Shown here piece by piece: positions 51,669 through 64,000 of a DNA stretch of 64,000 nucleotides. A program made the translations under genes and the position numbers. The notes beneath the pieces were generated by a model. It ran no database searches. It saw nothing but the letters and a program-made list of their open reading frames with translations, and was not told where the DNA came from. Each line of letters begins with the position of its first letter. Positions within the stretch are counted from its first letter, which is position 1. The DNA comes from Ichthyophthirius multifiliis (lineage: Eukaryota; Ciliophora; Oligohymenophorea; Hymenostomatida): positions 1 through 64,000 of the forward strand of contig NW_004085963.1 of the NCBI RefSeq assembly GCF_000220395.1. The letters run 5' to 3'.

Positions 51669-53897
51669 ATGTAATTTAATAATAATTAATCTAGCTAATC
51701 TCAAGCTATTTAGTAAGAAAAAATAATTGATAATCTATAGAATCAAAACTATAACCTATAATATTAAGTAATTTGAAAAAATGAAAAAAAAAAAAAAAAA
51801 TATAAAAAAATATATAAATTTTTATACAAAATGTTAATATTAAATGGTAATAATTTTATATTTAAATATAAAGTTTAGAACAAAAGAATATTAATGGAAT
51901 AAAGAAAGAGCAATATTATAATAAAAAATCGAATTATTGTTACTATAGATAAATGAAAGCAAAGCAAGAAATGAAAATTTATAAAAAATGAATGAGACTT
52001 TTATGAAAACTTTAAATGATTATACATCAGATCCTAATAATTTTTAAGTAAATAATAATATACTTAATTAATATTTTACAATAAAATATAATAATATATA
52101 GAAAAAAAACATCTTATTATAATTATTTTTAAGTAAATAATATACTTAATTAATATTTTTAATATAAAATAAATTAATATATATATAAAAAATAAAAAAA
52201 ATTATTACTTAATTTTACATATTCCTTAGATTTTTTATTTTATAAAAAGAATAAAGCAATGAGAGATTTACAAAAAATGCTAGAAAATAAAAGTTTTTCT
52301 GATTAAGATTCTGAATTTAAATTATAAAAATACCTTTTAATGATTTCAGAATTATAAAATCAAGTATAAATAAGAAAATTATTTTTAGATTTATTATTTT
52401 TTTTATTTTTAATAGAATGATGAATATAAATTATTAATATAAAATATGCAAAAAGATTAATATTAAGCAAATTAAGAAAAATTAAATGTTTAATAAAATT
52501 TATAAAATTAAATAAATAAATTATAAGAATAGATATTATAACACAAAGAAGAGTAAATAATAATAAAAAAAAATATTAAAAAAATAAAAATAAAGATAAT
52601 TAAAATAAAGCTAGTAAAATTTTACTAATGAATTTTCCGAAAAAAAAAAAATTCTCAAAATCATTAGTATTAATATTATATAAAAAAAATAAATGACTTA
52701 GAATAGGTGAATACCTATTTGCATTCTTTTGATGATACAAATAATAATAAAACTTAGTAAAAAAGGAATTAAAGTACAAACAATACACCTTTAGCTTATT
52801 AAGATGTAAAAAAAAAAAAAAAATAAGAATTAAAAAATATAATTATACTAAATATAAAAAAATAGCTTTTTGATGTAGAATTATAAATGAGTTTAGTTGA
52901 TGTAAAAGCATAGCTTAAAAAAAATGATATTTCAATGAATAATACTACGGCTAATAAAAACTTAAATACTACAAGCAATTTAAATAATAATACGACAAAT
53001 TTATAAGAAACGAGTGAAAACGAGATTAGTTAAATAAACTAAAATAGCAAAAATAAAGAGAAATATGAAGCAGGAATCATTATTTAAAAAAAAAATTAAT
53101 AAAATTTGTTTTCTACTTAAAAAAAAAGCCAAATAATAAAAAACTAGAATGAATTAAAAGTCCATATGTAAAATTCTGGTTAATTTAAAGAATCTAAAAT
53201 TAGCAATAATAATTATAATAATACTAATTCAGACAAATCATTGATTAATAATTTTTTTTAAGAAAATTTATAAGATAAACAGATACTAGAGGAGAAGATA
53301 AAAAATTTAGAAAAGGAAATACAAAATTATATAAAAATAAATAATAAAAAAAACTTGAATTAAATCCCTATAAATTATGTGGTTAAATTAGTAATGAAAG
53401 AATTGGAAGAAAAATAAATAAATTTGCCTATTCTTTAATCATCATTTGATAAAAAGGATTAAATTCTTAGTTAATAAGTTTAAAATATTATCAATAGAAT
53501 AAATTAAAATACTTTTCCTTTATAATAAAGTTGTTATGATCTTACTAATAACTAAGAATAATGTATTTCTTTTTTTTATTTGTTATCATTATTTTTTTTT
53601 ATTTTTTTAGAAAGTCTATAATAATATGAAAATGCTTTAAAAGAATTTACTATTACAAGATAATATGTGTCCTAAAATAATAGTGCAAGAAATAATTAAA
53701 ATTTTAATAATAATGAAAACTCAGTGGCTTAGCTTAAATAAAAAATAGGATTGTTTAAAAATAATGAGATTTTTATGAAACACTTAAATAAATCTGGAAG
53801 CGCTTTAATTTAAAGCCAATTAGCAAATTCTTATTATAATAAACAAAATAGCTGGAATTAATTTATTTCTGGTAAAAAAGCTATTTTGTTTAAATGA
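51669..53897 (+). CDS. Coiled-coil protein resembling GBP C-terminal tails, no GTPase domain
   Basis: Seven exons: 51669-51767, 51874-52047, 52250-52363, 52416-52552, 52611-52805, 52866-53562, 53611-53897. It starts MQFNNNQSSQSQAIQQEKII. Exon 2 contains EYQWNKERAILQQKIELLLL and NESKARNENLQKMNETFMKT, the kind of heptad sequence found near the C-terminus of ciliate guanylate-binding proteins. Exons 3-4 continue as a coiled coil (MRDLQKMLENKSFSDQD; NVQQNLQNQINKLQEQIL). Later parts are Asn/Ser-rich with LFDVELQMSLVDVKAQLKK and end LNKSGSALIQSQLANSYYNK. No P-loop or other GTPase motif lies upstream in the window. One phase change is needed at an A12 run (52640-52651). The link to GBPs rests on the coiled-coil pattern from memory and could be convergent. 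Confidence 0.7.
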
Positions 53898-55439
53898 GTT
53901 TTTTATTTTTATTTTATTTTATTTTTTTAATATAAAAGTTATATTATTTATAATTTATTTATTTTTTATTTGATAAAATATAATTTATTGATTTTTATTT
54001 CCATTATTTTTTAATTATAAAAATATATATTTTTTATATTTATTTATGTTTTTGCTTTTTATATTAAGCTAAATTAAGATAATGTTTTAATAATAAAAAT
54101 AACTTATCTATAAAAATATATTTCTTAATAATTTTTTATTTATTTATACTTTTGTTTATAATATATATTAATCCATTTTTTATTTTAAACTTTAAATTTA
54201 ATAAAAAATATATGATTTAAAATAAGATGTATTATATTTTTATAAAATAAATACTTTTAATGTAAAATTAATAATCATTTAACTATTCTACTTTATTTTT
54301 TGTTTTAAAAAATATTGTTTATATAGAAAAAAAGTTAATATAATAATATTCTTATAATGTTATTTTTAAGTTTTTTTTTAAATAATTTTTTTTTATTTTT
54401 TGAAATTTTTATACTTATCTGTGATTATAATAACTGTATAATTAAATAATAATGATATATAAATGTTTTTTATTATTATATAAATTATTTTATACATATA
54501 AATAAACTAGCTTTAGCTTAAAAGTTTTGATATTCAATTTATTATAATTAAAAAAAATAGATTTTTTTTTATTCTTTTCTTAAATAATAATATGTAAAAT
54601 AATATGTAATATGAATACATAGTATTATAAAATCTAATATAAAAAATTATGTATTAATTTTTATTAGTCTTAGAATTAAATTAAAATTAAAGTATGATGT
54701 AATATTTTATTTTTAACATATTAATTTATTAGCATAATTATTAAAAAATATTAATTTATTTTTAAAGTATTAGAAATATTATATATTTATTTTAATATTT
54801 CAAATATATAAGTAGATTTATTTTCTAAATAATAAATTATATAATGACTTATTTTATAAATTAAAGAATTATTTATAAAAATGAATGTTAATGCTTTCTT
54901 TAGAAAAATTTTATATTTAATAAATTTCTAATAAAAAAAAATTAAATCAATTTAAATTATTTGATATATTTATTGATCAAATTTTTATTCAAATTATTTT
55001 TATTTATTATAAAAAAATTTTATGAAATAGAAAAAATTTTTGTATATTTTTAGCTTTGTAATTGCATTATTTTTATTTCATATAAATTTTTAAGAAAAAA
55101 TAAATAAAAGTTTTTATATAATTCTCAAGCTTTTTAATTTTTTAACTTACACAAAAATAATTTTTTGTTGAAATAGAAAATTAATATTTATATATATCTA
55201 TTAGTTTTTTAACTAAAAATATTTTAATAAATTCTTGTCTAATGAACTTTTAAACTTTTATATTAATTTACTTTTAAAATTTTATTTTTTATACAAATTT
55301 TTAAAAAATGATTTGCATGTATTTTTAGCATGGTAATATATTAATTAAAAGCTTAAATTTAATAAAATAAAAATTAATTCTAAAATCAAAAAATTAAAGT
55401 AAATAAAAATAAAACAAAAACATAACATCAAAAAAAACA
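53898..55439. other. AT-rich spacer
   Basis: About 1.5 kb of A/T sequence between two plus-strand genes. I see no coding texture, RNA gene or long repeat. Confidence 0.6.
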
Positions 55440-56047
55440 ATGAAATAAGCTTAAGTAGTTATCAGAGAAAAAGCCCCTTTTACTATTATAAAAAACTATC
55501 CACGTAAAAGAAGATAATTTTTTCAAATATAAAAAAGAAAGATTAATAAAACTAAAATAAAAATATATATATGATGAGATAAAGATTTAACTCTGAACCT
55601 GTAAGAATGAGATCGTTAATAATTTTAAAAAGAAAAATTAGTTAATTTTAAGATTGTTTATTAAGAAAATATAGTTCTTGTAATTTGGGTCATTAAGCAA
55701 ATAAATTTGAAGTCTAAAAGACTTATTAAAATTAAATGTTAAATAATTAAAATATTTAAATTAATTTAATAAATAATAATTATAAATAAAAAAATAATGA
55801 TTATGGCTATAAATAATAATAATAATTTTATGATGAAAACAATTATTATTTGTAAAATAATGATAATAATATTTATTATAATAATGAATTCTAAATAGAT
55901 TAGTAAAACAATTAATAATAGTTTTCTGATCACTCTAATTAAATTGATAAAGATGAAATTTATAAATTATAATAATATTAATAAAATGATTTATATCTTA
56001 ATAACTTCTATAGATAAGATAGAGATATGTTTTATGACTAATACTGA
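55440..56047 (+). CDS. Small Asn/Gln/Tyr-rich protein, unidentified
   Basis: Two readings are possible. Spliced: exon 1 55440-55503, a 38-nt intron 55504-55541 (GTAAAAG...GAAAG) and exon 2 55542-56047 give 189 residues in exact phase. Unspliced: a 44-residue frame (MKQAQVVIREKAPFTIIKNY...) ends at TGA 55572-55574, and a second frame of 158 residues starts at the overlapping ATG 55571. Both share the body MRQRFNSEPVRMRSLIILKR, then KISQFQDCLLRKYSSCNLGH, followed by a prion-like Asn/Gln/Tyr/Asp tail ending DRDMFYDQY. No domain is recognised. The basic N-terminal half and low-complexity tail suggest a nucleic-acid or condensate protein, which is inference only. Confidence 0.58.
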
Positions 56048-58473
56048 TTATAATTAAAAAATTAACTAAATAATAATTACTATTTTAAGAACAATTTTAT
56101 ATATAATATTTATTTTACTATTATATAGTTTAATTTAATTTTTATGTTTTTTATATTATATTCTTATATATTTTTATCATAACTTTAATTATTAATATAA
56201 TTTTAAATTAATATTAATATTATGTATATAAACTAAAAGAATATTACATAAATAAGTAACTTAATTAAATATATTAATGATATTATTAAGCTTTTATTAA
56301 ATAATAAATCAAATTAATTTTCATAAACTTAAAATATATTTTATTAAGTTATTTAAAAAATAAAAATATATTATTTATGTTTTTTTATTATATAATAAAA
56401 AAATAAATGAAATATATTAAAATATTATTATTTTAATTTTTACATATTTATATTTAAGAAATTCATTATAATTTATTTAAGGAAACATTATTAATAAATT
56501 TAAATAAATATATATAAATCTTATTTTTTTAAAATAATAAATACATAATTAATTAAATATTATTAAATAAAAATTAAATTTAATATAAATAATAAAATAA
56601 TATTAAAAGTCTATATTAATAATATCTATATATATTTTAGATTATAAAAGTTGATAGTTCATATAATTAGTTTATTGCATCTTTATGTTATAATTTTATT
56701 ACTTGCAATAATTTTATAGTTTTTAAAAAAGATTTTCTTTATGATTTAGGTAAATAAAAAGATTACTAGTATTTTATCTTTAAACATAAATAATTATGAA
56801 ACGATAATAAATAGTCCTAGATTATATTTTAAGAAATAATAATATCTTTGTATATATGATTTTTTTATTTTTTATAAAGTAAAATAAGAATCATATAGAA
56901 TTTTTTTTATGAGATCTAAAATAAAAAATTCTACTTATAAAGTTAATAATCAATTAAGATTTGCAAGAAAGACTTTCAAAAGGATATTTATTATTTTAAT
57001 CTTATCAAAAATTTATAATGTTATTATCAATACTAAAAGAAAATTTTTATAAATATATATATTATTCTTTACCTAATTAATTTTTTTTAAATATAGCAAA
57101 AGATTAATCAATATAAATAAAAACTTATTAATTAATTATTTTAAAATAAGAATTTTTTAATTTTATATATATAATAAGATTAATCAAAAATATTTATTAT
57201 ATAAAAATATTAATACGTAAATAAATAAATATATTTTTTATTTCAAATAAAATAAAAAATTGAATGGTAAATTATATAAATAAAAAATAATTAATTTAAA
57301 AATATTTATTTTCATATAATTTTATATAAATAGATTGTTAATATCATTTTAATATATAATAAAAAAATTATAATAATAGAAAAATTATTTATATATATAT
57401 ATATATTTCTAAATTTATATATATATATATATAATATAATTAAATTTTCATTTATAATTTTAAGAAACTATTTTTAATTTTTTATATATGATTATATATT
57501 TTTAGGATATTTTATATTTAATTATTAATAATACTAATTTCTTGTTTTAAATCTTTTTTCGTTTATTACAATCTATATGCTAATACAAATAAATCATATT
57601 TAAATAATTAATTTTTCTTTAGTTACCAATTTATATAAATAATATTTATATATATTAAAATTTATTTTAATTATATTAAATTACAATTAACTTTAAAAAT
57701 TTACTATAAAATTATCATAAGTTTTTTCTTTTGATTATATATTTTAAATAACTTAAATTCTTTTATTTAAATTTAATTTATATATATTATTTTTATAAAT
57801 TACATATAGTTTATTGAAATTTAAAAAGTGAATCATATTTTTAAGTTAAAAAAATAAAACCATCATAATTTTAAAATTAATGTCATTTAAATTTATATTT
57901 AATTTATCTAATATAATTTTAATAATTTTATTTAAAAAAAATAAATTTATATTTATATATAACATAAATATTTTTATTTAAATAAAATATTTAAAAAAAT
58001 AATTATATTATTAAAAATATTAGTAATTTATTAATTTTTCTATTATAATATTTATTTTAAAAAAAGTTATCTTATAAAATTAAAACATTATATCATTTTT
58101 TTATTTTAAAAATATATAATGTGTTTTTGTTTAAATTTAAAAATTATTAACAACATATTATTACTAAAATACTCATTAAATATTAAATTATAAAAAAGTT
58201 AATAAATTAATAAAAAATTATAACTATTTTTTAAAAATAAATAAATATTCTTTTATTATAAATTAGACATCAAAATAAAATAAAAATAATATTTAAATTG
58301 CTTTTTCTTGTTTAATTTTTTATTTATTTAAATTTTAAATTAAAAAAAAAATATATAATTAATTTATTACTAATATTTTAAACAAAATATTATTTACTTT
58401 TTATAAAAAAATAAAATAAATATAATATAATTTAATATAATATATAAATAAAAATTAAGCTTTTATTTTAATA
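56048..58473. other. Long AT-rich spacer with one weak ORF
   Basis: This is the largest stretch without a clear gene. A plus frame from the Met at 56909 begins with mixed composition (MRSKIKNSTYKVNNQLRFAR, then KTFKRIFIILILSKIYNVII) but dissolves into A/T codons. It may be a fragment. TA runs occur near 57393-57440. No RNA gene was recognised. Confidence 0.45.
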
Positions 58474-60451
58474 TCAATCATCTTTTACATCAAAGAAAAC
58501 TTCTTTACTAAATTTTTTATGTTTACTATCATATTTCTAGGATAAGTAATTAAGTTCGGAAATATTTTTAATATAATTCCCTTTAGTCTAAAATTCCTCA
58601 TCAGTAACATCTATATCATTTTGATTTTAAAAACTTACATTTCTTATAATTTGATTAGTGTTTCTTTAAGTAATTGTTTCATTTTTTTAATTAACTTTTT
58701 TAACATCAAAAAATGAGTTTCTTATGGATTTATTTTCATCATAAAAAATACTATTATTCCCTTTTTTAATAAATAAAATTTATTTATTATTTTAAATTGA
58801 AGTTTATGGTGATTAATTTGAAGTTCTTTTAGAAAGAATAACATCATCAAAAGGTAATGTTTCATAGTTTTTTCCTAAATTATTTTTATTTTCAATATTT
58901 TAATATTGTGAATATCGTTTCCGAATAGAATCCGATAAATTGAAAATTTATAGAAGTTATTCACCTAATCCTTTTATTAATCTCATATTAATCCTATTGA
59001 TTATTTTTTAAAATGTATATAAATAAAATAATTTTATATTTTACTCTCTTTTAATTCCTATAGTATTTTCATTTTATAAATTATAATAAGAATTATATAA
59101 TTTTTTATAAGAATCTAAAGTATCGAATTCTACTTTTTAAGTTATTAATCCATTTATATTTGCTGTAATACTTCTTTTTAGAGGTTAACTGGTTTCTAAA
59201 GCAGATTTATTTTATTATTATATTTCTTTACTTTAATTAACTTTACTTGTTAGTATTTATTATATGTTTTTTAAATCCATTTTATCAATATCAAATTTTT
59301 ATTTGAATTTAATCTTAGGCTTTTCATTAAAATTAAATATTTTCTATTAATCTTTGTCCAAAAGAATATTTTTTATTTTATCTATTTATTGAATTTTATC
59401 TAAAATATTTATTATATCTAAATCTTAATGCATAAGTTAAGATGCTTTTTATATATATTAATTTTGTTTAGAATAAAATAACAAATTGAATGTTAAATTA
59501 GATAAATAATATGATATTCCTAATTATATTTTATCTTTTTTCATTAAAATTTTATTAAATTAGGCTATTAAGTATTCTTTTTTACTTTTTTATTAGATTT
59601 ATTAAAATTCAGTTAAACTTTGTTTATTTTCTAACTCTTTTTACATATATTATTAAAATATAGGATCTTTTCTAGTTATCTTATAAACTACTTTCCTAAC
59701 TTTATTTTTCACTTTTTAATAATCTAGGTTCATGTGTTAATTTTTTTTCTCATTTTTTTGTTTATTTAAGTCTTCAAAAATATACAATTTATTAGCTAAA
59801 TCCATAGTAAAATTAGTATTATTATATCTAGTCATAAAAATTCCAAAAACAATAAAAATTATTTAAACAAAACCACCTAATTCACTCATTAATTAACTCA
59901 ATTTTTTATATTATCTTGATATTTTGGTAACATAAGGGCTTTTTCTAAATGTTGCAACAACATATTTCCCGTCTTTCCTTTCCAATTCTATAGTCTCATG
60001 TTAATCGTTATTTTCTTAAATGAGAAAATTTCGCTATTAAATATCGACAAAAGGAAGAAGAGATTCATCGTTTTCAACAACTATATCTTGAAAATAAATA
60101 TCAGATAATTTAGTCATTTTTTAAGGAATAAATGTATAATAGAGTTTATCATTCAAAAATTCGGTGTAATAATTTTAAGGTTAATCTACATTTAAAACAT
60201 AATTATTATGGAAAATAGATAATCCGAAATTGCCTTTAGATTTTAATTTACTTTAAACCTTTTTAATTATATAAATTTATTATTTTTTTTAATTTTTACA
60301 AGATCATTTGGAGCACAAATAGGATTCCATTTACGATTATTAGAAGCATTTGGACTAGTTGAATTTTTACACTCAGAAACAACAATTTAAATAAAATTAA
60401 ATATTGTAGAAGCAAACATACCTTATATATAAATATCATTATCCATACTAT

Positions 60452-60503
<52 letters not shown>

Positions 60504-61108
60504 TTATATTTATTGTTTTTATACGATGGACATAAATAATCTTTTCCTAAATTATTATATTCTTCAACAAAATCTTTTTCTTTACTTATTTTTTACCAAT
60601 GAGCTTCTGTACATTACTCTAATTATAATTCTATTTTATCTCTTTTGTATATATCTTTTTCTCTTACATAATTGCCTAATAGCATTGTAATATTAAAATA
60701 CGGCCTTTCAATAAAGTTTCTATCATCTTAATATATATTTAATGCTATCATAAATCTTTATGAATTCATATATGATTTTGGAGGATTAGGATCATATACT
60801 TGTTTGTAGATACATATACATACTATCTTTGTATAAATTTATCTATTGAAGAAGAAAAAAATATTCCTATAAATATTATACAAAATATAGAAACCAAACC
60901 TCCAATACTTGTTTTATAGAAAAAGGAATTATTCATATGAAGACCTATTGGACTTCTAAATAAGTCTAGTTCTTTTAATATTTAAGATAGAAATTAAGAC
61001 AATTTTTTTATATATTTTAAGAGTTTATTATTTTGTTGTTAATTTATTAAATTTAATATTTTTTTATTTATTAATTATACCGTTATAATCTATTTTAAAA
61101 TATTTCAT
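58474..61108 (-). CDS. Ciliate-type two-TM protein with large extracytoplasmic loop
   Basis: This matches a large family of putative transmembrane proteins I know from Tetrahymena and relatives. The N-terminus is a short basic segment, then LDLFRSPIGLHMNNSFFYKT followed by GGLVSIFCIIFIGIFFSSS (TM1). Typical members have a similar FG-P-L...T-GG motif at this place. The loop has few Cys (CTEAHW, CPSMDNDIYIQG, SECKNSTSPNASNNRKWNP, ICAPNDL). The C-terminal membrane segment follows the conserved-looking SELGGFVQIIFIVFGIFMTR, then a long Lys/Gln-rich cytoplasmic tail to TGA 58474-58476. Introns are visible at 60524-60448 (containing TA repeat) and 60299-60259, both joining cleanly. One phase change lies near 60815 and another near the start Met. 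The function is unknown; some family members are thought to be membrane receptors or channels, without proof. Confidence 0.72.
60450..60497. repeat. (TA)n within intron of the two-TM gene
   Basis: About 23 TA units that fill most of the 77-nt intron 60448-60524. Confidence 0.85.
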
Positions 61109-61355
61109 ATATTAAAAATATAATGTCAAAAAAAAAATATAATTTATATTTTTATAAATATTAAATATATAAAAAATTTAGTTTTAAATATACTTATATA
61201 ATATAAAAATATATAACTTTTTAATTATTTTTCTTTTTATTATATGTATTTTTTACTTTACTTATTTTAATAATTTATTTAGTTTAACTATTAATATTAT
61301 TTTTTTAAAATAGCAAGAGATTAAAACGAATAAATATAAATATATACAAATAAAA

Positions 61356-64000
61356 TCATTATTTTTATTATTTAATGAATATATTCCTTAATTTTTCTTC
61401 GAACTTTTTACTTTGTTCCTCCCCCTTAATTCTATACTAAATATTTTACTTTTACTTGACAATAAATCCTTAAGTTTTTTTATTCAATTTAGCCACATAA
61501 ATGCATTATTTATTGAATATTTTAGCCGGTTTTAGACTTAGAATTTAATTTTTAAAACTCACAACAACACTAAGCATTGAAAAAATAACAATATCAGAAA
61601 TAACTTACGAAATATTATTTTTACTAGTAACAATTGCCAAATTATCAATAATAAAAATTATCATTTCCTTTTATTTTTTCGTGTTTTCAATAACTGCATA
61701 TATAGAAGCTTTTTCATACAAAAGAAGATTAAAGACCGTAAAGTAGTGAATTTTTTATTTTTCTATTAATTAATCTGATACTATATGTGTGATTTTATTA
61801 TCTAGTAAATTTTCGATAATATTATTTATGAAATCTGTTGAGAAGTTTTTCCCATCGTTAATATTTTGTATATTTTCTTAAAACTCCTATATTGTTTTTT
61901 ATAAATTAGGTTATTTATTAAAATAGACGTCAATATCAAGCATAAAAGTCGCAAAAGCAAGCATATGTACAGAATCTGCATTTTCAAAAAGTCCTTATTA
62001 TTATTGATTTTATAAGTAAAACCTTTTTGCAAAATAACTCAATAGAACGTCTATTTTTTCAGGATCATTTACTAATTGGAGGTCTTGTACGTATTATCTT
62101 AATGCACTGCAAAAATTACTGCTTTGGAAGTTAAAAAAAGTGCTGTAGTAGTATAAAATTTCTTGGTTTTCTTAAAGACGGACGTCTGAGAGAATTTATG
62201 TGATTGATTATCGGCTTTTTTTTAATAAATAGTTTGTTACGTTTTGTTAGTTTTACATTAGAAATTTCACTATGTCCTCACTTCCTTATTTTATATATTG
62301 GAAAAGGATTAAAAAAGCTAGGCCGTTTAAAGGACTTGAGTTGAATAAAGAAATTCCTAGTTCGAGTATGTTCTAGGATAAATCAAATCCATATTGCTCT
62401 TTTTTTAACTCAGTATTGTTATATATAGTTGCTATATTTTATTATTATTCGTAAATGATAATATTCTATATAGATAATTATTACCTATTTAATAAAAAAA
62501 TACTGTTCGTGGAAGGAGCAGGGGACATTAATAAAATATTTTTTTAAACTTATAATTATTAAAAACTTGAATATTAATTTTATTATAATTATTATTCAAT
62601 AAGTTAAAATTAATTTTATTATTTTTATTGATTTTATTATTATAAAGATTGATATTATTATTGTTTTTAGATTTATTATATTTACAGATCATTAGATGAC
62701 TATGTTTTATTTATTTTGAAGTCTAAGTCTTTTTTCGGATCGCATGGTGTATTGTAGATGTTTTTGAGTTTAAAAGGTATGCTTTAATTGTTTTAAAGAT
62801 ATTCTTTTATTTTTTATTTTTTTACAACATAAATAGAATCATTGTAGTAATTTTCTAACGAACTTTTTTTTATTTTTAGACTTTCTTAGATTTTAATATC
62901 ATCTTTTTAATCGAAATCGTCCATTATTATATTGGATTCATCAAATTCTTCAATTTTTTTTGATATTTAAGAATTTAAAAAATAAGCTGTTGGTGAAGGG
63001 GATAAATATAGGGAATTACTACGTTTTTTTTTTTTAGGGGATTATGTATAGAAAATATCGTTGTTTTTATAAATATTGTTATTATTGTGTGTATATTCTA
63101 TATTATTAGGAAATTAAAGACGGGTTTTTAATGAGTTAAAATAAGTGTTATATTTTTGTTTTTTAGGGGAAATTAAATAGTCTTTGTTTGAAGAATCTTC
63201 AAAGAGAAAATTTTCGTTTTATTATAAAATTTATTAATGGCTTTTATAAAAAACTAGGTCTGTTGAGATATTTATGCGTGTATTTTTGGAATTTTTTTTA
63301 ATATTTTCTTCCTTTTATTCTTCTATTTCTAAAAGATTATTATTATTTTAATTTTTTTTTTTTTAAAAATAAAATATGTTGTTATTATTTTCTTCTTTTT
63401 ATGAAAATTTTGGTTTATTTATTTACATAGAGTCTTTAATTATGAAATGTTCATATTTTTATTCTTCGATTTCGTCTTCATTGTAATTTTCGAGAGATTC
63501 TTCTTCTTCTTATTATTATTTTTATGAAATAGGAAATTAAAGGAGATTATTTTTCTCTATTTTATTTTAAAACTCATATATGTTTTATTTTTGTTATTAT
63601 TATTTTATTTCGAACTATTTTTCTTCTATTTAAAAGAATCTCGAAAAAACATCTTGAGTTTTTTTATTTCTTGCCAATTGAAAAGGTATCTATCCATCTC
63701 TATTTTTCATGTTATACTTGGCACCTTTTTTCAATAAAAGTTCACAGATCAGATCCCTTTAGAAAAATGCGGCTACATGTAAAGGAGTCCATCCTGCTAC
63801 ATCTGTAATATCACAATCTGCGCCACTAATAAGGAGTTCTTCGACTACTTAAACTGACCCATGTCTACTTGCTACATGTAGAGGGGATGTTCTTTCTTCA
63901 TCTAATATGTTTATATTGACCCCATTTTTTAAAAAAAACGAATTGCAGATACATTTCTAGTGGCACTGCTTTTAAAAAAATTTATTTCAGAAGGGGCTAA
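61356..64000 (-). CDS. Ankyrin-Sec7 ArfGEF-like protein, N-terminus beyond window
   Basis: This is a probable guanine-nucleotide exchange factor for Arf GTPases acting in membrane traffic. At the window edge, ankyrin repeats read VNINILDEERTSPLHVASRH, then LLISGADCDITDVAGWTPLH and VAAFFQRDLICELLLKKGAK. A long Ser/Asn/Glu-rich linker follows (about 63600-62400; it contains a poly-Gln part). The Sec7-like domain lies at about 62300-61830: SALRQYVQDLQLVNDPEKID, then LLSYFAKRFYLQN, ADSVHMLAFATFMLDIDVYF and FSTDFINNIIENL. The usual catalytic Glu loop (FRLPGEAQKI) reads DLQLVNDPEKI, so the Glu appears shifted or absent. A PH-like region follows (ASIYAVIENTKKQKEMIIFI; QCIYVAKLNKKTQGFIVK) before TGA 61356-61358. 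The frame is continuous to about 63930, where a phase change sits at an A6/T8 run. The 5' part is outside the window. Confidence 0.8.

Overview
The window looks like macronuclear-type DNA of an extremely AT-rich oligohymenophorean ciliate, most like Ichthyophthirius or a Tetrahymena relative. The evidence is direct. Long reading frames appear only if TAA and TAG are read as glutamine and TGA is the only stop. Introns are short (35 to about 100 nt, one of 342 nt), nearly always GTA...AG, and extremely AT-rich. The recognisable proteins are typical eukaryotic and ciliate families. With the standard code almost every gene is hidden, so ordinary ORF finders give mostly shadows. No tRNA, rRNA, telomere repeat, virus-like element or CRISPR array was recognised. 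The genus is an inference.

Layout. 0.7-5.1 kb, plus strand: a tesmin/LIN54-type CXC DNA-binding protein and an unidentified Gln/Lys-rich protein. 5.6-16 kb, minus strand: a giant cysteine-rich (furin-like) membrane protein with a REJ-like region and multiple C-terminal TM helices, an unidentified protein, and a secreted PSI-like protein. 16.8-26.3 kb: a double cyclic-nucleotide-binding protein (-), a DENN-domain protein (+), a small two-TM protein (-), and a 12-exon PP4R1-type HEAT phosphatase regulator (+). 27.5-39 kb: a three-repeat MYB protein (-) with an in-frame TGA, weak gene candidates, and three unidentified Gln/coiled-coil proteins. 39.8-50.6 kb: an SVOP-like MFS transporter, an unidentified gene, a doublecortin-like kinase, a small Tim chaperone (+), an ARM-repeat protein, and a voltage-gated K+ channel with cNMP-binding domain and zinc-knuckle-like motif. 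51.7-64 kb: a coiled-coil protein resembling the GBP tail without a GTPase domain (+), a small Asn/Gln-rich protein (+), a ciliate-type two-TM protein (-), and an ankyrin-Sec7 ArfGEF cut by the window edge (-).

How the genes fit together. They are independently transcribed, single-copy-looking housekeeping and signalling genes with spacers of about 0.1-2.4 kb, and there is no operon logic. Themes are membrane traffic (DENN, Sec7), cyclic-nucleotide and phosphorylation signalling (two cNBD proteins, DCLK, PP4R1), transcription (CXC, MYB), transport and surface proteins.

Limits. All translation was done by eye. Several genes show one-base frame changes located at A/T homopolymers, which could be sequence errors or real lesions. 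PP4R1, the PSI protein, the 22 kb TM protein, small Tim, MFS transporter, the Gln-rich 36.8 kb gene and the 55.4 kb gene have exon lengths that sum to exact multiples of three.
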